Shown here piece by piece: positions 23,346 to 36,238 of a DNA stretch of 64,000 bases (positions within the stretch are counted from its first letter, which is position 1; every line of letters begins with the position of its first letter). The stretch comes from Callipepla californica brunnescens (lineage: Eukaryota > Chordata > Aves > Galliformes > Odontophoridae). Location: contig JALIRH010000006.1 of assembly GCA_023055505.1 (NCBI GenBank), positions 24,091,105-24,155,104 on the forward strand, written 5' to 3'. The notes under the pieces were generated by a model. The model was not told where the DNA came from and made no database searches. It worked only from the letters and a program-made list of their open reading frames with translations. Both the position numbers and the translations under genes were made by a program.

Positions 23346-25633
23346 TGGCAACTCCAGGAACTGCTGCAGCCACCAGGCCCGTGGGGCCCCATTTCCTCCC
23401 ACCCCACTCAAGGTTGCAGAAGTTGAGCAGCATGAGGCTGAGGGCGAAGCAAACACAGCTTTCAAGACCAGTGCTGAACAGCAGACTGTGCAGTTTCACT
23501 CTATCCAATGAGGTGGTGGCTGGCCACAAGTTGTGATTACCTTCTTGTTCTTGCATCACAAAGGAAAATGTGGAAATATGAACATCTCCCAAACTGACTG
23601 ACAATATCTGAACAGTAACACCTAAATGCTAAATGCTGCTAGTTGTTACTGTGTCAATAGTGTCCTTTTTCTAAAATTGACCATTATTATTATTTTTCAT
23701 AATTATTTTACTGCTTTCACCTCCTTAGTTTTTGTGGGAGTTCTATTAATGTAAAATGGCACCTGAAATATTTCTCATTTATAAGGTTAATTAGAAAAGC
23801 CCAATAATGCCTCATTACATTGTAAAACACCTTATATATTGTTCAGCAATAGAAATGAACCAAACTAGTTAGGAAAGCAAGCCTCACTGATCTGTGAATA
23901 ACAGCAGCTAGTGGTTTACAATTAAATTGATGTTGTTTGGGTTTTTTTTAGGGTAGAAATCCTCATATAATTACTTTTAGATATGTGCTTTATACCTGAG
24001 CACTCCAAAGACTAATCTAACTACATTTGATCATATTCTCTATATACAGTTGCTATGTATTATGTCACATCAAAGGTCAGAATAACTTTTTTTCCTACTC
24101 AAGAACAGTAGATTCTTGTATCAAAAATCTGTTCAAAGAAGCTGAAGATAATTAGTGGATAGGATAAGCTGAAGATTTTATCTCGAGAGAATTCACTCCT
24201 CACAGATCTCTAATTAAACTAGAAGAAATTGCATGATGTGCATAGGCTGTTAAGTGTTAGCACAAGCAAACCTTGAAGTGGGCTGGTACAAAGAGATATA
24301 GAATATGTTATTTGCTTGTTTTTCGACACTTCATGCAGACAAGACCCCTGCTTTTACTGTACAGCTGCTAATCAACTTGTCTACAAACAGGATGTGGTTT
24401 TTTTTGTTGTTGATATTATTAATAATTATTCATATTTTCTTCTTATTTAGACCTGTTTACAATCTAAAGCTGTGATCCTCCTGCCATAAAGATTGTCACA
24501 GCTTCAGAGAACTTACAACTTAAAGACATTTCAACACTGTACGCGAGATTTCTGCACATGACCATACCATTCAATTTAGAGTTATTTTTGATAATTTCTC
24601 TCTATTCTGCAGCTAGATTTGTGAATATTATGCAACATATACTGATTTGTACAAGAGTCAACTGATGCATACACATAAATGGCGGAATATCAGGAAAAAA
24701 AGAGACAATATTAATCACTGAGACTAATAGGTGTTGAAGCATATTCACATCCATAGCTGTTGCCAGTCATTTGCTAAGATTTATGCCCCCCTCACCTCAA
24801 AAGAGGTTTCTAAGGTGGAGGAGGAGGAAGGATAATAAAATAAACTGTATGTGAATAGCAAAGTTATTATTGGTTACTCAGATGTGAATAGGAAGTATAT
24901 AGAGGAATAGAGACATCAAAGTTGAAAGCAAGCAGTGCAATCCTCACACAGCAACCACAAAGGGAAAGGATATGGAGGAAAGAGCAATTTGATCAAATGA
25001 ATGAGTTAAGAAAATAATCTTAACAGCATTTTTCATGAAGTGAGACCAGACAGCCTTGTCAAATTTGGGCTAAGATATGCTATCATTAAAGTCTTGGATG
25101 ACGAGTACTTGGTACACAAATGGGAGGAACAAGAAACATGCAGAGATATTATCTGTAACCTGAACGGGACTCCTGAACTTTCCCACTCCATGACATCATT
25201 TTAGGCTAATAAATATCCAGAGAAATTAAGTACACAGTGGTCTTATTCTTACATTATTAAGTCTTTGGCCTAACTTGTACTGACAGAAAAGTGAGGCTGA
25301 CAGCTCAGGAGGATAATTAGTCTTCCCATCGAAGAGGGCTGATGTGAGTCTGTTTTATACTACTAGGCACAATCAAAATCTTTCTAAGCACGTTTTCAAA
25401 TGACTGTGTTGAGACACATTTTTTAATTCCTTTTTTTTTTTCTTAATGCATTGTCTCTGATACATCCAGGCTTCCTGTCTCTTCCTGTTCTCTAAAGGTT
25501 ATGAAGTTAATTCATCGAAGTGGTTTTAAACATGAAGTGGTAATGAATATTTACACATGCTATGTCTCTCATTGATGAGAAAAAAATGTGAGGATTTATT
25601 AAACAATTTTCCAATTAAGGAGTCTGCACAGAA

Positions 25634-25661
25634 CAAAAAATAAAATAAAATAAAATAAAAA
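25634..25661. repeat. (AAAAT)n microsatellite
   Basis: An A run is followed by four to five AAAAT units. Confidence 0.85.
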
Positions 25662-28600
25662 CCACCAAACATCATTGGACAGGGAACAGTAGGGCACATG
25701 TGGATGTTAAAAGCTTATGAATTGAAAGAGTATTGACCTATGATAATCCACTATTCCTGAAAAACTCAGCACTATTTTTTTTCAGATACTATTAACTTTT
25801 GTTATTGCATGTCTTCTCTGTTAAGTCTTGGTGGGTTTGTTTCCTGTGATGTAAATTTCTTAGTTCTGCAAGAACAAAACTCCTGTTAGAACCTGTGTTT
25901 GTTTTATCATGCAAATTACACTTTTTTCTGACCTATAAGATATAGTTTGCAACAGGAGGAAAAGTAGAAAAACAGTCTTATTTTCACGTTTGAGAGGAAT
26001 GGTGTTTTATTTTGACAGTGGTCATGTCCAGAGACACCAACAGCTGAAAAAAGATTTTAAGAGTAAAATAACACCATTTACTAGCCATGTAAGATATGGG
26101 AAAGTCTTCTGTTAAGTCTTCTATTATTTCTGTTTTTCACTTCAAAAAATATTTACATACCCAGAAAAATATACTATTCTTGGGTCATCCCACTTCTTAT
26201 AAGGGGACCTGAGGAACATCAGTATCTCTGCAGATGAGTGGGCAACTTCGCAGAACCACCACCAAATTGAAGAGTTTGCCTAATTTTTTCCCTCCTTTAT
26301 TTCATAAATCTTAAATATGAAAGGGTTGTCATTTCCAGTTTGCTATAGTATTAATCTCAGCTGTTAGTAGGAAGAGGGAAAAAGTGGAGAACGATCCTTC
26401 CTTTAAAGTCTAAATTATGCTTATGTTCAATAAATTTTCCAGCTTATCTATTTGTCAGATTTACCCAGAGCTAAAGCATTTCTATAGCACTTCAACAAAC
26501 TGTGAAAAACTATTTCTTGTCCTTTCTCATATCCAACACTATTTAAACTATTAAATAGCTGAACATGCTAATTCACATCTCTGAGACATTAAAATAGTTC
26601 AAGCAAGTTCAGAGAAAAGGAGGCATTTGTCAAACATCAGTTACAAATGCACATGAAGGCCAAAAGGCACTTATATGCTTAAATTTTTGAAAAAGAAACC
26701 TACTTATTATTCAAGTACAATAAGCAGCAAATATTTTCAGTTTAGGCCCCAAAAGTCCAACATAACCGTAGGCACTATTAGCAACAGTGCATGTTACCTC
26801 ATGAGGTACCCCTTCTTTCTTACCTTGGGCAAGCCACCACACATGTATGAAGGCATAAAAATGTACATAGCTGAGAAGTTATTAGGCATTGCCAGCATAT
26901 TACACATTGCTGTTCTATCTCAACATCAGAGTATTTACACTTTAGTATCCGTTTCACAACATGCTGTGTCTTCTAAAAAAATGATATGACAGGTCAGAAA
27001 AGAAGTCAAGATCAACTGTCTGAAAAACAGCAAGAAGATTCTTCACCAAAATGAACACCATCCAATTTGAATTTTTCTAAAATCTGGTGGGTTTTCTTTT
27101 TCTTTTTTTCACCTGCTTGCTTTCAGCCATGGAAGGAAAAATCTCAGTGTCAGCTTTGCACATACTTGTCTGAAGCTGATGCAAATGAAACTAGTTATTA
27201 GTGCTGGATAAAGGAAACATAACTTGACAAATAAGGTTTTTTGTCAACTCCGAGTAAAACCTTTGACTGATAAATTCGCAGCTGTCTTACATCTAGATGC
27301 ACTTTTCTCCTTAAGCACATGTAGTAGAGTAAAAAATGAGGTTTTATTTTCTAAGGGATAATTTGCAGATGAATGAACAATTCATGTGATTTTACTTTCC
27401 AAAATATGAAGGCTACAGAAGACATCTGACTTAATTTGGCCAAAAGAAGTAAGTAACTTTCTGCTCTTCTCAGCACCGAGAAGCTAGTTGACAGCCAGTT
27501 GTATTAATGTAGTGTATAGATGCTAGTGCACTGATCCTAGCATATATTTCTGAAATCAGAAATCTCATACTGAGCAGGGTTTATCCCAGCAGTAGTTTGA
27601 ATACAAGAAAATATACTTTAAACTGTCATTTAGACCAAATCATTCTGATGTTTCAGACTGAATACGTCTCGCCTGGTGGAGTCTAAACTAAGATGTATAA
27701 CGGTTGATATGCAGCAATAGACGCTGCTAACATTTTCTATCACGTAACCCACTGAAAACTGCTACGTGGCAGGTTTTCAGCTCTGGGATAATTTCAAGTT
27801 GCATATATCATTGCAAGTTTCTGTAGTACATTAGGAAGACAGATGAGCAACATATGTATCAATGATAAACGGGCCTCAAAATGTCTCACTGTCACTTTAA
27901 TAAACTGCCTTTAACACAGGAATACACTTATAAAATAAATATGAACAGCACTATCAATGAAGTCTTTACTAAGTATAGCAGTAAAAACACAATTATCATA
28001 GAGTTCAACTGCAGAAAAAATACATATTTTTTTAATAAATACTAAACAAATTGGAACAATAACATTTTAACAGTTAAATAAAATAGGAAAATAAGTTAGA
28101 GAAGGGATTTTCTGCAACTCCCTTCTGGCATTTTGAAAATTATCTCTACTAATTATGTCACAATCACAAAGGTTCTCCATGGAGATCCTAGTTGGCAGAA
28201 GAAAGATAAATATGTATCAGATAATATTAGTCTAAATTAAAACCACTGTCATTGTAATTGAAAGAAATGTGAACATAGGCAAATTCAGCTCCCTGAAATT
28301 TAGAGCAATCACTTATTCAAGTCAATGGGTCAGCATTCATTTTAATTTAAGCTTGTAAGTGCAATGGAGAGAGAGAAATTATTTGGTTAAAGGTTTAAAT
28401 CCAAACAGTTACATATGGCAAGTCCAATCTTGCACTAACCCAGCTCCCCCTCCAAACCATAGCCGCTTCTTGTAATATGTTCAGGATCTTCTAGATGCGT
28501 ATACTCACTTTGTGTTGCCTTCACTGTCAATATCTTGGCAGCCTGATGATCTTGCATGTAGACTTCCCAACTGCATTTGCACCTCAGTTAGGGCCAATCC

Positions 28601-30248
28601 ACAACAATTGCTGACATTAACACAATTCCAGTAGTTCCTGAAGGGAAGCTGACATTGAAAACATCTTGGACGAACTGATGGACAATCTTGTTTCCACCTG
28701 TAGAACCACTTAGTATATCTACAGCCTATTCTTCATCTTCATGCACCCACTATTGCTCTCACTTAAAGAGAAGAAAAGCAATAACTAGTTCAATTAATTT
28801 AAAATTGACTATTTGTTAGACTAGTTACTGGCAAATGTTTACAGTCCTAGCAATCACTGTAGTTTAGAATATACTTTTCAAAACTGAAAGTGAACAAGCA
28901 GGATCAAACCCAAGCTTTGCTCCAACAAAACAGGGTTATCCCATGGCCACAAGAGCCCTGCTCAGGACAATCTAAATACATGAATGTGTGATTTAGAGAG
29001 AGAGAAGATTCAGTTTCTTAGACCAAAAACAAAAGGGCTTCAGTTACCTTGACAGCGCTCTGTTTTTACCCAATTTCTGCTCCGCCACAGACCTCCTGGG
29101 TTAGCACAATTAAATTCACAGCCCAGACTGCTTCAAGTAGCTTGTATTTAGAGCAGAGGCTGTACTTCTTTGCATCTGAAGGATTAAATCTTTTACATCC
29201 ATGCTATAGCTGTAGGAGAGCTGGACTAGTTAAACATCCCCTATTTGCCTTCAGAGCAAAATAGATAAGCCAGCATGCAACCTGAAACTATTGCAGCTGA
29301 AACTGCTCCTAATTCCTCTTTTAGAAGTAGTTCAGCTTCCTCCTCACTATGCTTTATATTCACAGGAATTGCTGTATAGTCTGGGGAAAAATATAAGATG
29401 CACTCTCCTGCTTATCTGAGATAAGCTATATGTATGTTTTTTTTTTCAATCTACTTGAAATTAGACAGTCTAGGTCTGGCATTTACATTGGTTCAAAGAG
29501 GACTGACACACACACCTCCCACCCCCCCAAAGTCAGCAACAGTGCACTCAAGCTCATTGAGTCGAATGGAAATATTGCTGCTTAGTTCAGTGAATATAGG
29601 GTCAGAATGTTATATTCAGATAAGTAATTAACAGACAAAGAATAAACTGATGCATGCTACTGAAGGCCTCAAGGAGAAGAATGGGAAGGAAGTATCTTTT
29701 ACAGTTCAATTATCTAAGGTTAAAAGCTTAAGATATCTGATTGCAGGACTTCTAAGCCTCATAGATCTCAGACATACCTGCACTTTAAGCAATGAGAAAT
29801 CTTTTCTTTAATTGATCCTAATTAGACATGAAACATAGAGCTGAGCCAGCTAGTCACTGAACTCTGTCCAGACTGAAAATCAGAAACTACGCGTCTTTTC
29901 TCTGATTTTTTCCTTCTACATTTTATTTTCATACTCTGTTTATTTGAATCCACAAAAAAGCCCTAGCTCCTCTGTAAACTAACAGATGTAAACATCAGTT
30001 ATTCCAAACTCAGACAATACAAAATCAATTTTGCTTCCTACATTTGCCAAGCCCACAGACTATGTTTGTGTCAGCTTTTTAAATCATCTGATTCTTTTTT
30101 TTCTGTTGCTCTGTTTGCAGCACTGAGGGGCTCAGCAATTTTTTTAAGCAGGAAATTTTTCTTTGTGCTAGTACAATGTCTTCGAGCCAGACATCTAGAT
30201 GTGGGTGCTGGCTAGATATGTGTAATCTTTCAACAAACTTATATCACC

Positions 30249-30438
30249 AGAGGCACTGGAATAGGTTGCCTAGAGAAGCTGTGGATGCCCCATTGGAGTT
30301 GTTCAAGGCCATGCTGGATGGGATCTTGGGCAACCTGATCTAGTGGATGGCAACCCTGCCTATAGCAGAGGGTTGGTACTAGATGATCCTTAATGTCCCT
30401 TCCAACTCAACTCACTCTACAAGTCTATGAAATTATGA
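30249..30438 (+). mobile_element. CR1 LINE 3' end (plus strand)
   Basis: Typical CR1 3' sequence: AGAGGCACTGGAATAGGTTG, GAGAAGCTGTGGATGCCCCA, a GGATCTTGGGCAACCTGATC block, GGTTGGTACTAGATGATCCT and TGTCCCTTCCAACTCAACTC, ending in repeats like TCTATGAAATTATG. It is 5'-truncated at about 190 bases. Confidence 0.92.
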
Positions 30439-31213
30439 AGAAAACTAAATTCACAGTTGTAAAATATTTGAATGTATCTGAGTCAAAGATCTTGTATATA
30501 TGAACTTACTATCATTATCCCTACTCATATATATATATATATATATAAGTAAATAATAGAGCATAGTAATTTTCTCAAGATTATTCATCAAATTATGAGC
30601 ACAACTGGGAAAAGGAGAAGTGAGCCATGAGACACATTTTATTAACAACGTGCTGTATTTTGAGAGATGGAAGGCATTAGTAAGGGCACTAATACAACAT
30701 TCTCCAACATGAACTACAAATCTGCTACTTTCTCTCCTTCATTTCCTCATTTTTTTTGGCAGAAACATTTTTTTCTAAGCTTTTATATTCCTCTTGTAAT
30801 ATAGTGCTTCAAAACAAGTGTGTTGGAAAGTTAAAGTGCAGGAAGATCAATGAAGCTTTTTAAATGGTTTCTAAAAATGTGATAAATCTTTCCACTAGTT
30901 TCTTCTATAATAAGCACAATGTTTAGCAAAGTAGTTAAAGCAATTTTGGGTTCCTGTAAATCTGACTTAAGCTGTTCTAGCATTAACATGGGGTGAAACA
31001 TTAAAGAATTAGAGACATATGTCTTAGTAACTTTTAGTCTACAGCTGAGTTATTCACAACCTATAAGCATATTGTAAGGCGTTCAAAGCATTTTTTTTGT
31101 CTTAATTATGGCTAAGAAAATACATAAGTAAAACAGTTGTAGCCTCTGGCTTGTAATCAATGTTTGGTAAGGTAAATTTCTAACTGCAAGCCACATACAT
31201 ATGATATGGCCTG
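30439..31213. other. unique AT-rich DNA with (AT)n tract
   Basis: No gene is seen. An (AT)n microsatellite at 30,527-30,547 is the only recognisable feature. Confidence 0.55.
30527..30547. repeat. (AT)n microsatellite
   Basis: About ten AT units, seen directly. Confidence 0.9.
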
Positions 31214-31772
31214 CAGGTTGAGGGAAGGGATCCCCCCCCCTCTACTCTGCCCTAGCGAGGCCTCACCTGGAGTACTGTGTCCAGTTCAGGGCTCCCCAGT
31301 ACAAAAAAGACCGAGATATCCTTGAAAGAGTCCAGCAGAGGACCACAAAGATGATAAAGGGTATGGAACACCTCACTTATGAGGAAAGGCTGAGAGACCT
31401 GGGTCTGTCCAGACTTGAGAAAAGAAGTCTCAGAGGGAATCTGATCCACGTCTATAAATATCTAAGGAGTGGGAGACAAAGGGATAAGGCTGGACTCTTC
31501 TCAGCAGTGTGTGGCGATAGGATGAGGGGAAATGGCCACAAACTGATGGATAGGAAGTTTCACACAAATGTGCATGGGAACTTCTTCACCGTGCAGTGGT
31601 GGAGCACTGGCATAGGCTGCACAGAGAGGTGGTGGACTCTCCTTCTCTGGAGATGTTCAAGACCCACCTGGATTCCTGCCTGTGCAACCTGGGCTAGGGA
31701 GCTGCTTTGGTGTGGGGGAATTGGACTTGATGATCTCTGGAGGTCCCTTCCAACCGCTACAGTTCTGTGATT
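31214..31772 (+). mobile_element. CR1 LINE 3' end, about 560 bp (plus strand)
   Basis: The copy starts in the late reverse-transcriptase coding part (CTACTCTGCCCTAGCGAGGC, CTGGAGTACTGTGTCCAGTT) and ends in GGAGGTCCCTTCCAACCGCT followed by a TTCTGTGAT terminal unit. Compared with the other copies here it looks relatively little diverged, and its coding frame stays open for long stretches. A run of nine C at 31232-31240 near the left end is a likely slippage site. Confidence 0.95.
31351..31590 (+). pseudogene. CR1 ORF2 C-terminal remnant
   Basis: The frame from 31351 carries phrases characteristic of the C-terminal end of the CR1 ORF2 protein: MIKGMEHLTYEERLRDLGL, then an LRGNLIHVYKYL stretch, then GNGHKLMDRKF. 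After about residue 78 the reading shifts out of the family frame, consistent with a base change near 31,590, so the downstream part of the 139-codon frame is not real protein. The catalytic reverse-transcriptase core lies upstream in full elements and is absent. It is a dead fragment. Confidence 0.8.
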
Positions 31773-32442
31773 TAAAAAAAGAAGCAACAGAAAAAACATT
31801 ATTGTAGGTGGACAGCAAGGGATTCACTGACATTCTACATTACCTGCTTGTACCACAATTTTGCAGTAGTTCCAGCTATCTTTTGGTCACTGCATGCACA
31901 GGTGCTCTTAAATAAGTTAGATTAACACTACTTTGCAGACTGTCATGCAGTTTCCATACCATCAAATCCCCTAAGTAGTATGAATTTGTTGATGCATTCT
32001 GTGGCTGAGCTTTGTTAATGAATATTAAATATATTTTAATAAAGTTTAAGAAAAAAACTCAACATGCCGGGCTTAATAGGTAACTGTTGGAAAACTAGAA
32101 TGCTTTTCTGTGCTTGAAAACAGAGTCATCTGCTTGTTTGTTACTGTGTGAATATGAATATTCTGATGAAACTGGTGTTGCTTTCTACTGCTCTCTGTTA
32201 CTCAGTGTTTTCAGAGCCTGAGAACAGATGGTGCACCACCTGACTCTGCACACTCTAATGTAAGATTCATTGTGCTTCACAGGAAATCAAAGATCAAGCA
32301 ACATTGCAGAAGGTGAAGCAGCACCTCAGCAACCAGCAACACAGTATGATAACGTTGAAGTGGTGGAGCAAGAAAGTAGAAAAAGAGGGAAGGGGAGAGA
32401 AAGAGAATAGAAGCTAGAAAGAATTAGCCTCGTTCCTGTGCT

Positions 32443-32514
32443 ATTTTTTTTTCCTTTTTTTCTTCTTTCATCTTTTTTCTTTTCTTTGTTTTTCTTTTTT
32501 TTTTTTTTTTTTTT
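32443..32514. repeat. T-rich pyrimidine tract
   Basis: About 72 bases of T with scattered C, ending in a T run of more than 20. This is low-complexity DNA. Confidence 0.9.
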
Positions 32515-34147
32515 CCATTCTGGGTAAAGGATTAGCCAGCTTCAAAGAATAAACTTAAGTCCTTAGGTTGTCAGAGAATTTTAGCACTGAGAATCAAAAT
32601 TTGAACACTTAGAAGCAAAAGGGTTACTTGATTGGTTTGTTTTCTTCAGTTTTAATATTGAAAATAAAAAAAAAAGCCTGATTGTAAAACTAACACATTT
32701 AAAAACATTTAAAAGGTCGTTCAAAATTTTGAATTGTTTTATATCTGTAAACAACTACGATTACTAGTCACCTGCCTCTCTCCACATGTTAGTTATTCAT
32801 CATATGCTACCCATCCTTCTCTCACTTTTTCCCAACTTTTCTCTGTCTGTACTTAGGCCTGGACTACTCCTTTAAGGAAACCCAGAGTTCACAGACACAT
32901 TATAATATACAAAAATAAAAAATAAAAAGTAAAAAAGCCAACCTCTACTCCAAACCCCAAGCTTAGGAGGAATTATGCATCAGATTGACAACCTTCCTTC
33001 TAAACACTTTCCATCCCTAAATCTCCCTAGTGAAATCTGGAAGCGCTTTGTCTTGGGCACCTCTACTGATGCCACTTCCTGACACCGATGCAATTCTACA
33101 TGAAAACCAGGGGTCAGGCTTAGACACTTACAAAGCATTTGTAGGACCAAAAAACACCTCCTAGACTACCTGGCATTTTCAGCTACACAATACCTGTACC
33201 AAGCAGAGCACAAAGCAACCTTCACAGTACTTGCTAGAGAAAAGTAACAACCTGAAGGGATCATCCCCTACTGCTCAAATATTGAGGTTCTTGCAGAACT
33301 CTACATTCTTAAAATATATGCACCCCCTGCCTCCTTGCATCTATGCCTGATCTAAATCTAAGTAAAATCAAAAGAAAAATTGCTTTATGTTTATTTTGGA
33401 GTTCACCAAACGAAACCAGTAATTATAATGAGCATACCAACAGCACAACTGTCTTCACATCCCCCTGTATTTCCAGATATTTTATAAATCCTGAGGCTTA
33501 ATCATCCAATACATCATTTACTTTGTGCCCAAGCAGATGAACTATGTGCCACCTTCTTCACATAGGGAAAAAAGATTAAAAAATTACACTAATTCCTGAC
33601 TAACTATTGTAAACCCCTCAGACACAGTCTACTAATATACAATAAATGGGAGCTGATGGCATATCTGTTGTGCACAGTGCTGTACAAGTGCTTCACTGCT
33701 GTAGATGGAGGAAAAACACTACTTTATGAGTGTACCTTGCCTTTGTTGAGAATCCTTTATCAGATGTGCCTTTCAAATAATCCCTGCCCTTCTTTACTTT
33801 CTTTCCAATGGTACAGGCCTCGGCTATGTGCTAGACTGCAAAGTTTATGCATTCCAGACAGACAGCCCTAGGATATTTTACAGCATGGTCTACTTTGGCC
33901 TTTGTCTCTATGTGTAGCAACAACAATGGAAGTTGCAATGACACAAATTTTAGTTTGATTATCAAATACTGGATGAACTCTTCACATACAAAGTACAGCT
34001 TAAAGAGAATGATTATTTCCAGATGGGTTACTGCTTTTTGACATGAAGTAACTAAAGCAACACTTACACTGCAAAAATAGCAGGCTTACCACTCTGCATA
34101 TGGAATCAGTTTGATGTTACCAGTATACATTACCTTAGTGTGTTTTG

Positions 34148-34176
34148 CTTGTTTGCTTGTTTGTTTGTTTTGTTTT
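34148..34176. repeat. (GTTT)n microsatellite
   Basis: GCTTGTTTGCTTGTTTGTTT-type repeat. It is nearly the reverse complement of the AAAC repeat about 110 bases downstream. Confidence 0.85.
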
Positions 34177-34282
34177 CACTTCGGGCAATTATAGTGTAAA
34201 TTTTTCAAGTTATGTTTCACAAATACTAGCTTCTGTAGGGCCATAGGTAGAAAAGTGATGTGACTGAATCAACAACATTTCT

Positions 34283-34321
34283 ATAAACAAACAAGCAAAC
34301 AAACAACAACAACAACAAAAC
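34283..34321. repeat. (AAAC)n / (AAC)n microsatellite
   Basis: AAACAAACAAGCAAACAAAC is followed by AAC trinucleotides. Its first part pairs with the upstream GTTT tract over about 18 of 20 bases, so the two could form a stem with a loop of roughly 110 bases. Confidence 0.85.
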
Positions 34322-34948
34322 AGAAATTGGAAAACAATCTGGAATATACAAGGCACAAGGGAAGAAATGTGTACATTCAAACCAGTGGATTCACTGGTTA
34401 CTTCACTGTAATTCATTTTTATATTCTTAACATGTTTGCTTATTTACATTTATAATGTCATTTTTTAATTCTGAAGTCCCTGCAGTTACTTAGTTGAACT
34501 CTTGAAGCTGAGTATGACATGGAATGAGAGAAGATAATTTAGCTTCAATTTTGTTCATAACTTATGAAGAAAAATACCTAACTGTACTTTATGATAAAAA
34601 CCAAAGCGTACTAATCAAATAAGATAGCAAGTTTGGATAGGAAATACCTATCAGTATGATTGACACTTATTTATTTGTGTTCTACTTTACTCTGCAACTA
34701 TAGTAGGCTGTTTTTAATATTCAGTAAAGATACTTTATCACAGAAGTGTAGGGGTTGGAAGTGACTCTGGAGATCATCCAACACCCCTGCTAAAGCAGGT
34801 TCCCTACAGCAGATTGCACAGGAAAGCATCCAGACAGGTTTTGAATATCTCCAGAGGTGGAGACTTCAAAACCTCACTGGACAGCCTGTTTCAGTGCTCT
34901 GTCACCCTCAAAGTATATGAGTTTTTTCTTATGTTTCTGTGGAACTAC

Positions 34949-35152
34949 CTATGTTCCAGTTTGTACCCACTGTCCCTTTATTCTGCTGCTGGGCACCACT
35001 GTAAAGAGCCTGGAACTATTCACTTGACTCCCGCACATTAGATATTTATAAGCACTGATAAGATCCTCCCTCATTCTTCTCTTCTGCAGGATGAACAGTC
35101 CTATCCCTCTTAGATTTTCCTCTAAAGACAGGTTCTCCAGGCTCCTAATCAT
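34949..35152 (-). pseudogene. CR1 ORF2 C-terminal remnant
   Basis: The minus-strand frame shows an LSLEENLRGIGLF phrase and EDLISAYKYLMCG, homologous by eye to the fragment at 31.35 kb (YEERLRDLGL, GNLIHVYKYL). It is part of the long CR1 at 34.7-37.2 kb. Confidence 0.75.
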
Positions 35153-35628
35153 CTTTGTAATCCCCTACTCACCTCTATCAGATAAACCCCTAATCTGCAG
35201 TGATGCATGCAGTTGTTCTATTCCACGTGTAGGGTTCTGCCTGTACTTGTCCTTACTGAACCTCATAAAGTTCCTCTCTGCCCGGCTCTCCAGCATATTT
35301 AGGTCTCACTGAATGGAGCAAAGTCTTCTGGTGTGTCAGCCACTTCTCTCAGCTTTGTATCATTAGCAAACTTGATGAGGGTGCACTCTATTTCTTCACC
35401 CATGCCACTGATAAAAGTTGAATAAAACTGGACCCAGCGCTGTCCTCTTGGGAACACCACTAGCTACAGGCCTCCAACTAGATTCTATGCTGCTGGTCAC
35501 AAAATGAGTTTTACTAGTCAGCCAGCTCTCAACCCACCTCACTGTTAACTTTTCTATCCCATACTTCCTAAGCTTACCTAGGAGGATGTTATGGGAAATA
35601 GAGTCAAAAGCCTTGCCGAAGTCAACAT

Positions 35629-35883
35629 CTACTGTTCTCCTTCATCTACCCAGCCAGTCATGACATCATAGGTAACCAGAATCATCAAGTAACACTTTCC
35701 ATTGGTGAATCCATGTTGACTACTCCTGATAACATTTTTCTCTTCCACTTGCTTGGAAATGACATCCAACATCACCTTCCCAAGGATGGAGGTGAGGCTG
35801 ATCACACTGCAGTTTCCCATCTCTTCCTTTGTGCCCTTTGTGAAAGCTGGAGTAACACAGGCTTTCCTACAGTTTTCAAGCAA
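35629..35883 (-). pseudogene. CR1 reverse transcriptase fragment
   Basis: The minus-strand frame contains VTPAFTKGTKEEMGN, VISLTSILGKVM and SSQHGFTNGK. These are the conserved early reverse-transcriptase blocks of CR1-clade LINEs, where VTPIFKKG, PVSLTS and QHGF are usual. The frame ends before the catalytic YADD-type block, and the neighbouring sequence shows shifts. It is an inactive relic. Confidence 0.88.
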
Positions 35884-36238
35884 CTCTCCTGTTCCTCATA
35901 ACCATTCAAAGATGATAGAAGGTGGTGTGGCAATCATTTCTGCCAGTTCCTTCAGTACTCAGATGCATTCCATCATGGCCCATGGATCTGTGTGTGTCAA
36001 GTTTGCCTAGACACTTTGATCAGATCCTCTTTGACTAAGAAGAAGTCTTCCTTTCCCTTCACTCTCTCTCTTATCTCCAGGATCTGGAATTCCCAGGGAA
36101 CAGTCTTAGCAGTAAAGAGTGAAGCAAATAAGATGTTCAGTAACTCTACTTCTCAGTGTCCTCTGCTAACTAGGGCACTCACTTCGTTCAGCAGTAGGCC
36201 AGTATTTTCCCTAACCTTCCTTTTCTACTGACATACTA

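Larger units (their letters stand above)
18726..30248. other. long unique stretch, no gene recognised
   Basis: About 11.5 kb without a recognisable gene. It holds an (AAAAT)n tract at 25,634-25,661, an 18-bp palindrome at 22,071-22,088 and a GC-richer island near 23,260-23,560 that may contain an old tRNA-like SINE remnant. Open frames reach 124 codons (23230-23604 minus) but show no domain. Short frames near 21.3-22.0 kb are likewise unconvincing. Confidence 0.5.
31773..34739. other. unique AT-rich DNA
   Basis: No gene is recognised. It contains a pyrimidine tract at 32,443-32,514 and a pair of mutually complementary GTTT/AAAC repeats at 34.15 and 34.29 kb. Frames of up to 71 codons (33656-33871 plus) resemble no known protein. 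Confidence 0.5.

Noticed and set aside
23230..23604. 124-codon minus-strand frame as a gene
   Set aside because: No recognisable domain, and it overlaps a plausible SINE remnant and an opposite-strand frame.
26795..26808. TACCTCATGAGGTA palindrome
   Set aside because: A 14-bp palindrome is expected several times by chance in 64 kb.
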